A stretch of 64,000 bases of DNA, taken from NCBI RefSeq assembly GCF_029852145.1, contig NC_079973.1:7336385-7400384 (forward strand), given 5' to 3'. The translations under genes and the position numbers were made by a program. Position 1 is the first letter of the stretch; every line of letters starts with the position of its first letter. The notes below the pieces were generated by a model. It saw nothing but the letters and a program-made list of their open reading frames with translations, had not been told where the DNA came from and ran no database searches. This DNA comes from Microplitis mediator. Taxonomy: Eukaryota > Arthropoda > Insecta > Hymenoptera > Braconidae. This document shows, one piece after another, positions 11,325-24,415 of this stretch.

Positions 11325-11635
11325 CGTGTAAAAAAAAATCGTTCCAAAAAGATTTCAAAAAATTTCGACATGTGGAACTTCTAAAATTAAGACTGATTAG
11401 AACTTTGAGTGGAACTTTAATAATTTTGAAAGTGGAAAGAAGAAAAAAAAAGCTTTCGTTATCTAAAATTTTATATGAGCACATTTCGAGTGAAAAACGA
11501 AAGTTTTTTGTTTTACTATCAAAATTACAAAAGTTCCAAAAAAGTTCCATTCGAAGTTCAAATCTGTCTCGAGTTTAAAAATTTCACAAATCGAACTTTT
11601 TTGTGATTTTTTTGGAATGAATTTTTTTTACTCGG
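11325..11635. repeat. palindromic repeat of the AAGTTCCAAAA family
   Basis: It begins GTGTAAAAAAAAATCGTTCC and ends with the inverse (GGAATGAATTTTTTTTAC). Inside, AACTTCTAAAATTAAGAC and its inverse form long arms. Related copies lie at 14765-15277, 48395-48610, 53637-54200 and 57042-57660. Confidence 0.55.
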
Positions 11636-12818
11636 GTATATAGACAATTGTTTTTATAAAAATTATCAATTTTCGACATATTCAGCATTTACTAAAAAAA
11701 AACGGTTTTACTTGAGCAACTCAATGTAAATTTATTAAAAATGACTTGACGACTGAATAAGTTCTTTACAACAAAAATGAGAATTAGAGAGAAAGAGTAA
11801 AAGAGATAGAGAGCAGACACTTCAACTTTACTTCTCTTCACAAGACGATTAAGGCCACCGGAGTTGAAACGCGATCCTGGGTTGAAGATTCACAACTACC
11901 AGAGACCAGAGAGTACCACAGCATCATCAGGATCATTGGTCTCACACCCGCACAACTGGCATTTCCTGGCTGAGAATTATAACTTGGAGAATATGCCTTT
12001 ACTTACTTCTCCTTTTATTTTTATTTTTATTAATCTTCCTCTTCTTGTATATAAATTCTGCCCAGATAGATTTACGTTGATAATCCTTCAGATCAACGGT
12101 ACGTTTTATCTCTAAAATACAAAACTATAAACTTTTTATTCTTTTTAAAATTCAGTATTGAAAAAATCGGAAAATAGTTTAAAGAAATTTAAAAATAACT
12201 TGAACACCTCGTAAGTTACAAGAGCACCAAAAAAAGGACTCGGGAACGAGAGAAGCTACAAGGTGGATACAGATAACGAACTTAAATTTTTTAGTCTTTG
12301 TTTATTACGTATTTTCATTCAACATTGTATCTCACCCGTTTCCTTTATATATATATATATATTTTACTAGAGGTAAGGCATCGGAGCCAAGCCAGTGGAC
12401 TTTTAATGAGCCACCGCTGCGGGTATTCCTGATAAAATCGACGCGAGCATTGTTACCGGCGTCGTCGCGATTGCCTCGTGCAAGGTCGAATTATCCACGC
12501 TTTTTTCTTCACCTCTATTCATACATTACTATTATTATTCTTATTCTTCTTCTTCGTCTTATTTTCTTTCTCCAGAATAATTTTTTTTATTTTTCAATCC
12601 CCATTCTTATACGTTAATACTCGACATTAAACTTTACACTACACAACTTAATATCTTTCTCATAATTAAATCAACAAAAGAACAATTTCTTTAATATATA
12701 TGTATATATGTGTGTATACATATGTTAAGCATTAAAAAGACTTATGATGAAGGCTTTGGTCTACAGTAAACATAAAAGCATCAATGTCCATCTTAACTTG
12801 CACATGTGCTGTATCCTG

Positions 12819-12847
12819 GATTCTCGATCCTCGATCCTCGATCCTAG
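12819..12847. repeat. short tandem repeat of CGATCCT
   Basis: Three to four head-to-tail copies of TCGATCC(T) lie in a GC-richer island at the edge of 12780-13015. The island has an open minus-strand frame that I do not accept as coding. Confidence 0.6.
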
Positions 12848-14764
12848 TTGACTGCATACGTACTATTGTATAGTTATAGAGATCCGAATAATGATGAGAT
12901 GCCGCTTTAGAAGTCGGCGAAGCGCGTAAAAGGCCTGCGGTTGCTTGCGCCCCGTAACGGACGCGAATCTCTCGCGATTCCCCAGATGCTATCGTTCCCC
13001 TTAGAGCACAAAATTCCTTACAACGAATCGCAATATATATATATACTACACTACAGTACACTCTTTTTTTAAAAATATATAATCCTTCCTGCCAAGCTGA
13101 GATAAAGTCAACGTTAAATAATAAATAAAAATAAAATACACACCAATGATGGTTTAGCTTTCATGTTATGCTCTTCCAATTGGATTGATAATGATAAAAT
13201 CCCATTGAGATTATTGATATCAGTTTGTTAACATTTAAAAGTTTAAATAAAAATATTTATCCCTCATGTCCATGTTGACTTCCTTTTCTTGGTGATCATT
13301 ATCAACGGAAGAGACTCCTTTTATTTATGAAAAAAATATATATAAAAAAAAAAAAAAAAAAGATGTATGGTAACAGATGAGATGAACTGGTGGAACGTGA
13401 ATGATTGTGGATTGAAGTATATATACATATAGTGTAGTATAGTATAAAAGGAGTTAAAGTAAAGTAAAGGAAAGGAGAACGGTGGGAGAACACGAAGAGG
13501 ACTCGTGATGTCCTGAGGCTACCACTTCAACTCTTGAGATGTACAACACGCCCATACCGATCTTGGGGTATATAGCTTATACTTCTTTCATTTGGTTCTT
13601 GATGTTTGCCTCTACTCGTTTCCTTTACCATTCTTCTCTTTTACTCTTTCTCTTACTCTCTTTCACTTCACTTTAGTCATTTTATTTATTTATTTTCTCT
13701 CTTTTTATTTATTTTTTTTTTATTATCCTCCAAAGCGATACGTAGTTGTTGTTTTTTAATTTTCTTTCTCTCTTAAACCATTTGAGAGTCGCCTGTAACC
13801 GTGGATTATTCATTGAATTTATTTCCACTGATCGTGGGCCCCGCCGGGTGAGACGTGGAAAATTTATATCTTTCGCCCCCGCGTCACGATTTCGCGTAAT
13901 CGATATACGCTGATTCGGCTCCATAAGATCGGTGAGAACGCTACGGTTCTTATAAGTCTGCAACATATACGTATATATTTATATTGTAATATTGACGATT
14001 GTGTTTTAAATGAGAAAATTGCGGGACAGCTTTAGAAAAGTTAAGAAAAATTACAAAGTGGTTTTATAATTTATTGTTTAGTTTACAGAACTATTATTAC
14101 TAAACTATTGATTTTATGCTTATATACATCTCATATTTTTTTTTAGCTTATTTTATTTTCTATAAAAAAGGTCTTAAGGACTGTGAGTGTCAAGTCCAAA
14201 CTTTGGGCGTGAGAAACATTTACCTGTAATTATTTAGTCAACATTAATTTTTCAATACATTGTAAATTGCAAAATAAGAATTATGAAGTAGAGATAATAG
14301 AGAGAAGAATAAAGAGTACAGAAATAGTATAAGAATTGGTGTAATTTTGCTTTATATTAGTTGCTTTAGAAAGTTACAAGACAGCTCATTTCTCCAATCT
14401 TTTCAATGCACTCTTGTCTCTATCTATCTTTCTCTTTTTTCATACATATATCCATATATATATTCTATTTACCTCAACAAAATAATCATAAATTCCTTGA
14501 CTTACCAACTATACGCCGATCCTGGCGATATTGTTCGCGGTAAGTCGTGCGTAAAGCACGTAACCACGCGGTCAATCCATTCAAATTTTGCCAACAACCT
14601 TTTATGATTAATACAACGATAAAGATTACTCTTAGCTGATAAGATAATTCAATTATTTTTTATTTTATAAAATTATTATAAATCCTGGTAATAAACTTTA
14701 TAATGATCCATTCAAATTTTTTCATACTTTGAATTTAAATTTAAAAGCTTATTAAAATTATTGG

Positions 14765-15277
14765 AAAAAAATTCGTTCTGAAAATGTTCCAAAAAAGTTC
14801 ATGACAGTAAACTACCAAAATTAAGACATTTCTGAACTTTAAATTGAACATTTTTTGAATTTTGAAAAAATTAGAGTGAACAATTTTCAACTGGTGAAGG
14901 CTTTTCTTCTGCGTTTTATTTTTTGAGAAAAAATAATTTAATTTGATAATTTTCTTTTATGAGAACTTTTTAGGAAGGTAATTTTTTTTTTTTTTTTTCA
15001 CTTTTCGTACCTGTTCAAAAAAAGTCCAAAAATTTTGTGATTGGAACTAATTTTGAACTTTTTATGGACTCAAAAAATTGTCAATTCGAATCATTTTTGC
15101 TTAAAAAATTTAAAGACAAAATAAAAACCCGCAGAAAAAGTCCAGACTAGTTGAAAATTTCTCACACTTCTAATTATTTAAGAGTTCCAAAAATGTTCAA
15201 CTTAAAGTTCAAAATTGTCTCAATTCTGGAAGTAACTGACAGGAACGTTTTGGGAAATAATTTTTTTTTTTACGGGT
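14765..15277. repeat. palindromic repeat of the AAGTTCCAAAA family, about 510 bp
   Basis: The left part has ATTCGTTCTGAAAATGTTCC and AAATTAAGACATTTCTGAAC; the right part returns the same motifs inverted (GTTCAAAATTGTCTCAATT, GGAACGTTTTGGG). It is a foldback-like element with no coding capacity. Confidence 0.55.
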
Positions 15278-18200
15278 TAATAAAAATATAAAAGAAATAA
15301 GCGTATTATTTTTTGTACAGTCTAAGATAAATTTTTGAGATTATCATTAACAGATGGTTCAAAAAAAAAATTGAGACAAAAAAAAATAAGAGACATTATA
15401 AACTTATTTGTAAAAAATAATATTCGTTGCGTACAAAATTGCCAATTTTCACTGTAATTTAACAAAATAACTTCCGGTGTTAAAGTGACCCGTTATTCAT
15501 ATCCTTTAAAAAATATCCAGATAATAATAATAATGATATATAACAGGGCGATGAATGAGAAAAAAAAGTGTACCGATGTCCCGTTGACATGACTTTATTT
15601 TCTGTATCTGTCTTTATTTAAAATTCTTTTATTTTTATATTTTTAATTCATCTCAAAGAAATGCCGCCTCACCGCGCCCTTTATTCGCGGAACAATAAAT
15701 CATTCTTGTACTCAGTCGCAAGTCACAATCTTGATAATCGAATCAACAAAAGGATTTATCTCTATTGCGTCGATTATGTAATTCAGATTAATTAACTTTT
15801 CAAAATAATTTGAACACTTAGAAAAAGATTTATTGAAATTTTTTAAAATTCGTTTGGTATAAAGATAAAATTATAATTTAAAATTTTTAGTGTAAAAATT
15901 TTAATTAATGCGATTATTTTAAATAATTTATTTGTGATAATTTGAGGGCTTAAAAAATATTTTTAATTACTTGACATTTTTGAAAATTAGAATAAAAAGT
16001 ATTCAAGTAATTAACGAAATTTTTTTTTCAATATTAAGTACAAATTAAAAAAATAATTAAAGATTGAACGAATAATTATTGAGAAATAAATTTAAAAGAA
16101 ACTAAGAGTCAAAAAAATATAAATCGTATATAAAAATGCAAAGTTGAGTAATTTTTGCAAATGTAGTCAAATCTGTATCTTGAGATCGGGTGGGTCTTAA
16201 GGACCACACGTAATTCATGAGAATTTTTCAACAACTTCTGAGTGAGTTTAAGTAAGCCGAGAAGTCTCTTGGGAGATCGATTAATTAAGCATGGACTTAC
16301 TTGACATTCGATCGATTCGTTTCACTCGAGAACTCTCTTTATTCTTTCTTACATTTAACATTAGCCCTTATACACACATTACTCTCCCTTTATTTTTTTA
16401 TTGTTAATTTATTATTTTTATTTATTTAAAACGACAACCGAAAACTTTGTCCTTTTTATCCCCCTACTCGATTTGTCAAGTTTTCTTTATCCAACAAAAT
16501 GTCACGTCCTGTCAACTTGTGTCTCCGTCAAGTCGCGAATAGAAATCAAGCCTAAAAAATGAAGTTCCAATGGTTAAAAAAAAATTTTGAATGAATAAAT
16601 AAATAAAAAAAATAATCATGAGTCCGAACTGAGTCAAGTCAAGTCGTAAATTTAGCCAAAGATTTATCGCACAAGACGCCGACTGACTAATTGACGCAGC
16701 AAGCGATATGCGATTTCACTTTACGTAAAAAATAAAAATCTTCGAGCCAATTTTTTTATCGTGTCTGTGTATATTTCACTTTAATTTTAAAAACAAACTC
16801 AAATAATAATAAAGAGTTTTAAAAAATAAATAAAAATTCCGTTATACGTTATCTGACATGTTTGTGTTTGGGTATTTTTGCTTCGAGAAACGTAAAACAA
16901 CCGACGCCTTTAATGAGCCAATTATTTATTAACGTCCACTTGTTTCTTCGTCATACGCACTACAAGAAAATCTTAAAAATTTAACGACTGATTATTTTGT
17001 ACTGTTGAAATTAAATAATATTTTTTTATATTTTTTCCGGCGACAGTTTAATTTCAAATGACAGACAAATTTAACCGTAATTGGAATAAAAACTATTTTT
17101 TTAAATACTTTTTATATTTAATAATTACCTTGGTAGTAGGTCATTTTACGCAGAATTGAGTAATTTACAAGGTCTAATTATTAATTTCGTTAAAAAAACA
17201 ATTTTTTTTCATTTATCTAAATTACAATTAAACACGAGTATAAAAATTAAAAGATTACTTTAATCGTTTATGTGAGAAACCTCACAAGTAAAGAAAACAA
17301 AATTTTTCAGGAAACACAAAAAACATTTTTCTGGAAAATTAATTAGTCATTATATTACATTAATTAGTCATATAACAGTCAACAATGAAACCACATTTGA
17401 AATTAATTTAAAAAAAAGCGCGAATTTCAAATAAAGTCATTGACTTATGGAGTTTTTCAATTAAATGAAATTGCTGTCACCCCGTTAATTGTTTCTTAAA
17501 CGCTGATTTGATGCATATTTTTATTGTTTTCTATGTGGGGACATCCAAAGAACCCAAAAAAGCAAAAAACCAAATTTCGAAAAAAACATGACTTATGGGG
17601 TTTCTCAAATAAACGATTCACTTGTTCCTTAACATTAATCTTTGTGAATTTTTTTGAGGACTTAATCTTGATAAAAAATATTATTATATGTCAATTTACA
17701 CGGAATTTAAAAATCTACACATCCAATCATTATTTTTAATCAAAAAAAATTTTTTAAATCTGAATTGTATTTAAATGCAAATATGATAATAATTTTTGGG
17801 TCCTTTAAAAATTAAAATCAAAGCATTAAATAATTTTTAAAAAATATTACGGTAGGTCATTTTACGCGAAATTAAATGAACTAAAAAATCTAGCAATCAG
17901 TTGAACGGAAAAAAAATGTTTTATGTATCGAAATTAAATTGAAGTGGAAATAAATGAAATGAAATTTAAAAAGTAGTTTATTAATTATCGAAAGTCTACG
18001 TAATAATGATACGTAAGTCATCATATCGCCGTTGGATGAATTACATGAAACAAGGAAGAGGAAGCGTAACTTCAGGTCTTGAAGACCAGCACACCACATT
18101 CCGAGCTGTGCTTGATTGGTTTTCGCGAGAATAAAGAGACGGTGAGCCGCCTTCGCTCTGGTCAGGTCGAGCCCTCTTATACGTGACTTTTTATCTATAT

Positions 18201-18292
18201 TTTTATTTTTTATTTAACCCAATACACGTCGTTCATTCAAGTTACCTCTATTCTATTTCAAACTATGTATAGAATTATTAATTTCTTGTATA

Positions 18293-18460
18293 AGTTTGAA
18301 TGTAGCTGACAACTGTGGATTTTAAAAATAAAATTCAAAAAATGCGCATTAATATAATTTAAAAATCAGTATGTGCATTTTTTTAAATTTTTATATTTTT
18401 AATTAATTAATTCGTTTATTTGTAATTTAAAATTTGTCATGTCTGCTACATTCATCTCAT
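18293..18460. mobile_element. MITE with GAATGTAGC.GACA ends
   Basis: The left end has GAATGTAGCTGACA and the right end ATGTCTGCTACATTCAT; inside are an AAAAAATGCGCATT and its inverse ATGTGCATTTTTTT. It is a degraded copy of the family seen intact at 63605-63800. Confidence 0.55.
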
Positions 18461-20394
18461 TTTTTATTTTCCATTTTCTCTTATTTTTGTTTCACATCCC
18501 AAAAATATTTTTTTTTTTTTATGACAGTAAAACAATAACCGGAAAAAATAATACAAATATACCTTCATCTTTCTTAAAAGCTCTTGATAATAAATGGTTA
18601 AGTTTTTGTTGATAATATTAATGGAGCCAGAGAAAAGGAGAGACAAGACAAGAAAATACTTGACATGCTCTATCTCATCACTTTACTTTTTAAACGTCGT
18701 AAAAATATTTTAACGACCGTACAACATTTTTAAAACACTCTTAGCTAAAATGATCTTATCAATTATTAGAGGAAACTTTTAGTCCATAAAAATGTTTTTT
18801 TTTTATTTTTTATGACAATTAAATAAATACATTATTTTTGATCATTTATTTATTTATTTTTTAATTCACACAATAATCATGTCAGTCATAATATCAAAAC
18901 TTAAATATTTTCAAGTTAACATATATACATATATATAATTTAAGATCAAAATTTAAAGAGTGTGATTATAGAACGGAAGAAATTTTTTTTTTTTTTTTTT
19001 TATATATATGAACCCAAATATATGTGAGGAAAGGGCAAAAGATTAGTGTGAAGGAAAAAGATAATAACTATTAACTATATAATTAAAGATGAGATCACAT
19101 AAATTTAAAATTAAGATACTCTAATACCGTAAAAATTTTTTTTTTTTTACTAAAAAATAATATTTATAATATTAATCACTGTCACGAATATTAAATATAA
19201 AATAAAAAAATAAAAATATTTATTTGATAAAACTTCTGTATTTTTCATGTACGCGAAAATTTCTTGAATAAAAGTAAAATGATAATACGGTGAAAAAAAA
19301 ATTTTAACTTGCGGTTATGCAAAGCTACATGCCATCTTTATATTTTTAAAAAACACCTGCATGATCACCTGCAAGACTTGACGCAGTTCTCGTTTGACTC
19401 TGGACCCAAATAACGATAAAAAAAAAATAAAAAATATTTTGTACAAAACTAAAACGACGTAGAGACATAAATAAATAAAAAAAAAAAATAAACCAAAGGG
19501 TTTCTTATATCCGTTCAGGTAGTAATTTATAACTCGTAGAACGATAATTACCATTCACAAGTCTCCTGTCCTCTCGGCTAAAAAAAAAAATTACCAAATA
19601 AAAGTACCTGATTTTTTAAATGAACCAAAAATTCACTAACCGCCGGCCAAAAATTATAAAATTATTTTACTGTACTATATATAAATTACTAACCGTTACA
19701 TATATTGCTGTATACATTTGACACGTTCGTTATGCGCGTAAATAATAAATAAATAAATAATTAGAAACGGTAGATCAATGTAATAAGATAAATAGATAAT
19801 GTATATAAATATATATAAGATTGTAAAGTCCAATAAAAATGTAATGTACCGGTGGACTTATTTTCTTGTGGAAGTAAGGCAGGTCATCACGGGCGTGTTC
19901 AAGTCCGATGTCGACCTTCGGCCTCTCCTGCTTTTCACATCTCCACTCTTACTACTTATATATATATGTATATATCTTCTATAGTTTCTATATACACACG
20001 TAACATTCATTTATATATATTTATATGTACATGAACTTACTAGCGTATATAATGGTCTTATAGTTACGGGTGCAGACTGAAAGTTAAGTTAAAACTAAAA
20101 AGTTAACTCGTTCAGTATATTATAGTAAATAATATATACCGCTATGGACCACGATGTTAGTATATATTAAGCGAAAGATTTCAAATGGCATTGCTAGCCT
20201 ACATACCTCTACTCTAGTCAGCAGCAGTCTATGTTACAAGCTAAGGAGTATGCTAAAAGAGACTGTGTATACTCCTGGTGGGTAGGGTGATTGTATTATC
20301 TTAGATCACTGCCTTTCTCAAGTTCTCGTGAGGTATCAAGAGGTAACGAGTACCTGGGACGAGTCTTTTTGCTCTTGAATACACTTGAGATTAT

Positions 20395-20770
20395 GTTTTT
20401 AAATTTTAATGCCGTTTAAAAAATTTATAACTCTTTAGCTATCAACTTAAGACATTGAACACCGAAGACCTTTTTTGTAGCTCATTAAATTGTCTACAAA
20501 AAAGGCACCTTCTAATTTTTTCGTATCTCGCATAGTTTAGTCGTAATTTTAATTTAAAATTTGTAACAAAGTTAGGCTTGAAAAATTTTGAAATTTTAAT
20601 ACGGTTTCAAAAGTTCAGAGCTTATAACTTTGAAAATATGAACTTGAGACATTTAAGTATTTGGACCTTTTTTGTGCGAAATTTAATGAGCTACAAAAAA
20701 GGTCTGTAATGATTTTTCAAAAATTTTGATAGTTTAGCCGTAATTTTAATTTTTAAGTTGAAAAAATAAA
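20395..20770. repeat. two units of the CCTTTTTTGTAG hairpin repeat
   Basis: GACCTTTTTTGTAGCTCATT is followed by CTACAAAAAAGGC, and then a second pair, GACCTTTTTTGTGCGAAATT and GCTACAAAAAAGGTC. They lie directly upstream of the recursive-splice candidate at 20840, much as the copy at 30545-30790 lies upstream of the true Notch acceptor. Confidence 0.55.
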
Positions 20771-20821
20771 AAAATGTAATATTTATTTTTAAAAAATGAT
20801 TTTATATTTTACTTATGTTTA

Positions 20822-20846
20822 TTTATTTTTTTTGTTACAGGTGAGT
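20822..20846 (+). promoter_or_regulatory. candidate recursive-splice (ratchet) site in the Notch intron
   Basis: A T-rich tract (TTTATTTTTTTTGTTACAG) is followed with no gap by GTGAGT, which gives a strong 3' splice site fused to a strong 5' splice site. This is the signature of zero-nucleotide ratchet points in long Drosophila introns. The strand agrees with Notch, and the site lies about 10 kb upstream of the next exon. No exon-like coding sequence surrounds it. Use is inferred, not shown. Confidence 0.45.
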
Positions 20847-23302
20847 TAATTGGAAATTTCATGAGGTCAGATCGTTTATTAGATCCACAATAAAACTTAG
20901 TCATGATAGATAAACAACAGGGGGTAAATATTTATTACATTAGAATACGAGAAGCGTAGGTACATATTTTAGATTATATTAATAATAATAATATCAATAA
21001 TAATCATAACATGAGGAGAATAAATCAACAGCACCGATGATAGATGGAAGATGTGGACTAGTTGAGTGTTAATATATACAACAACATAAAAAATCGTTAG
21101 AGAAGGCTGTAAGTGTCTATACGTTAAAAATGATTTAAGATATTAATCGCGATGTCGTAAGGAGCACGAAAAAGGGGCGGAGTTATCCAAATGGTATCGA
21201 TCAAAAGCTTTGATTGTATCCAATTATTATCTAAAGTGACAGCGAGTAGACAGTTGAAACCTTTTTTTTTCTTTTACTCCAACTTTTTTTTTTCGCCTAA
21301 AATTTTTAAAAAATTTAAATTAGTTCCGTCTTTTACCTGAACCCGACAACTGAAAAAATATTATACATTTTTTTTATTAATTATTATTATAAATAAAATA
21401 TTAGTGGCGAAATCTACTTATCTATCCAACATTACGAATATTTATCATGAGAACAGTTATAATAATGGGTGTGGTATAAAGACTCCCACGCGAATTGAAA
21501 TAACAGCAACACAGCATTCGACACCTTGAGATCATATATATCTATATATACAAACGTAACAAAAATTAAAAAAAAAATTGCCTAAGCTTGTTGAGTACCC
21601 AACTCTTGCAGAAAATGTCTAATATACCATTGAGGTATTGAGAGTGAACTAAATCTCTACTATCTGATTTCTCTTCAATGCACATTCACTCTATAACACT
21701 CACATACACTTACATATAAATATATACATATTAGAATATATGTAGACACACCTGGATCTCAAAGACTCAAAAGTCCATACATAAGTTTGTCCTGAAGTTC
21801 TTATTTAGAATCTACATTACGTGACACATCCGTACTCACAAGTGGAGCAACTTAACAGCGAATGAAAATTTTATATTAAGGATATATAAATTTATATTAA
21901 AGAGTACAGTATATATAGGTTCTTTAATAAAAATTTTGTCTTTATATACATGTATAGTATTTACTAGAGTCTTGAATCCACGATAAATACTAGAAAGAAT
22001 CTGTGCTGATTCAAATTAAATAAAAGAGATAGGATTCATCTGTCGGTGAAAAACTATAAGAGTAAGAAATGTGGGTGTGGTAAACAGATATATCGAGATA
22101 CGCGAGTCTCAAGTACTTGAAAAGGTTCTTTAAACCTTTTTTGTCCTCGTATTTCCTTATATATATTTTTTTTCTTAACGTAAAAAAAAATTTCTTGGTC
22201 GTGTATTTTTATTGCTTACATTAATTTAAATTTTTGAATGTTTTATTGTTTAACCTCCATTCGGACCTTCATTCGACTTGGGAATCGGGCGCGTCTCTTT
22301 ATTTATCCCGTAGTACGCTAACGGTTACTATCCTCCAGCTCTATATCTATATACTTATATATGTATATGTAGAGTTGTATTGGTGTATATTATAGAGAGT
22401 AGTGACTAGACTGAGTAGTGAGTTCTTCAGAGTAAACTCTCATCTCATCGCATCTCTTTAATGCTGGGCCTCACACACCCACCATACCAAGACGCCGTGA
22501 GATGAACACGTGGGGCCCTTTCTCTTGAACACATGAGTCGGTTGTTTTTATTTTTTATTTAAACTTGATATGGCCTCTATTGAACTTATATTATTAACCG
22601 TATATTAAATACGTCTATTAAGATATAATTTAAATTAAAATAAAATATATTTATTAATTAATGAATAAATAAATAATTATTATTTTTAATTGTCAAGTGT
22701 AATTGCTGGTGATTTAAAAAAAATATATTTTAATTGGAGTTAGAGAATTTAAATGATGAATATTTAATTTAAAAAACGCTTTAAATAAATAACGATAATT
22801 TAAATATATAAAAATAATTACTTTTAATTGACAATAAATAAATAATGAGAGTTTGAGAATTGGTAACGAATAAATATTTTAAATTACAGAATAATAAGAA
22901 ATAATATATTGCGATGTAAAAAAATTAAGGAGAGATGAAATGAAAGAGTACCTGGAGAAGGCGTTGCCTTTTAACGATGCACCCAAGAGATATCGTATCC
23001 TCACGCTGTCCTCTCTTTTACATATATACTTACTCACACATATATATTTATGTATTTATATTTATATTACTCTTTCAAGACTAAAGCCTATCTTATAAGA
23101 TCGGAAGTGATATCGTCGTCGCGTCGTCTCCATAGTCATCGAGTCCTCGCGTAAGTGCGCGATCGCGTGCGTAACTAATATTCATTAAATACTGTCTGAG
23201 TGTCGCTGATTCTGCTTCCTGGATTGGTATCCTTAAAAAGAATCATAAAAAACTCATAAAAACCTTTTTTTTTAATTAAAAGAAAAAAAATAGTTTTTTT
23301 TA

Positions 23303-23798
23303 ACCCGAAACGAAATCTAAGGCATACTTGGAACCTAAATGACCATTGAAATGAACCAACTTAGATTTACAAAGGCATGAATTAGACCTACAGAGACATA
23401 TATTATGAAATGAACGAACTCTGAATTTTTTTAATCGACTCTCTATTGGTCCCAGGCTGCTTCTAGGTTTTATTCCACTCCTAGGTGTCATTAATCTACT
23501 GATTAAATCGCTGGTTCGCTTGCAGCAATTTTTTACTAGCCTTAGAATTTTTTAAATCGACCCTCTGTTAGTCCCAGGCTGCCTGTGGGACCCAATCCAC
23601 TTTTGGGTCATTAGCCCACTGGAGAAATTACTGGATCGCTTGCATCAATTTTCCAGTAGTCCGCGAATTTTACAATTTTTTTTTGTAGTATTCCTTGCAA
23701 GTCCTTCCTTCTGTTAAGTCTAGTCACGATTTATGTGTAGGTCTAATTCATGCCCCCCATAAGTAGATTCAATTGAAGCCTTAGATTTTGACTCGGCA
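23303..23798. repeat. inverted-repeat element containing a 122-bp tandem duplication
   Basis: The outer arms have AATCTAAGGC (about 23314) and GCCTTAGATT (about 23778); the inner arms have GGCATGAATTAGACCTACA (about 23375) and TGTAGGTCTAATTCATGCC (about 23735). The middle holds two direct copies of a unit containing AATCGAC, CCCAGGCTGC and CGCTTGCA.CAATTTT, starting at about 23421 and 23541. The copies are diverged. No transposase is visible. Confidence 0.6.
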
Positions 23799-24384
23799 AA
23801 ACAATTTTAAAATAATTTTAGTCTAATAACAAAAATAGTAACGAATAAACCGTTTCGTGACCTGGGTGTGGTAAAAAAATTTTAAAATACAACCGACAAA
23901 TTAAATCAACACGTCTTATAAATATAAAATATAGCACTTGGCTATCAGAAACATCAGTAGAGGGAAAGTTACGATACTAAAGTCCTAATAAAAGTCGATA
24001 TCGATGGTGTAAATGTATCAGTACATCGTAGATAAAGTAAAATAAAAATAATGAAATAATGCTGGTATAAATAATTGATGTATTCTGTGTTACTGCATAT
24101 GGAAATGAAATAAAATTTTTAAAAAAATGTAGGAAAGGTAGGATGGCACAAAGTTTATTACAAATAACTGATTTATTATTGATACAATAATAATAATAAC
24201 TCAAGTCTCGATATCTCATTAAAGGTATTATATACACGGTGATATTTAATGTATACATATATTTTTTTAGTTGCGCGTAATTAGTCCGGGGGCGGTAAAA
24301 GAGTTCGGAATATTCGCTTATTTGCATAAAACGATCGAGGAACCGGTAACTTGACAAACAACTCGTTTTATAATCATCTTATTT

Positions 24385-24415
<31 letters not shown>

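Larger units (their letters stand above)
5531..20820. other. gene-poor DNA, probably Notch intron
   Basis: No reading frame here has recognisable domains. The strand and phase of the Notch exon at 30902 require an upstream exon carrying EGF1-12, and I found none here. The region holds dispersed repeats (listed separately) and GC-richer islands near 7420-7520, 11845-11990, 12375-12500, 12890-13015, 13790-13960 and 18040-18175 that stand out against about 75% AT and could be enhancers or short exons. Confidence 0.4.

Noticed and set aside
12732..13061. 109-codon minus-strand frame in a GC-rich island
   Set aside because: The frame spans simple CGATCCT repeats and TA repeats and has no recognisable domain; more likely a noncoding island.
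17268..17285. TGTGAGAAA, a Su(H)-like site that could mean Notch autoregulation
   Set aside because: A single 8-9 bp match is expected by chance in tens of kb, and no cluster of such sites was seen.
23977..24357. 126-codon minus-strand frame
   Set aside because: Tyr/Phe/Ile-rich translation with no domain, typical of AT-rich noncoding DNA; no promoter, splice site or paralogue supports it.
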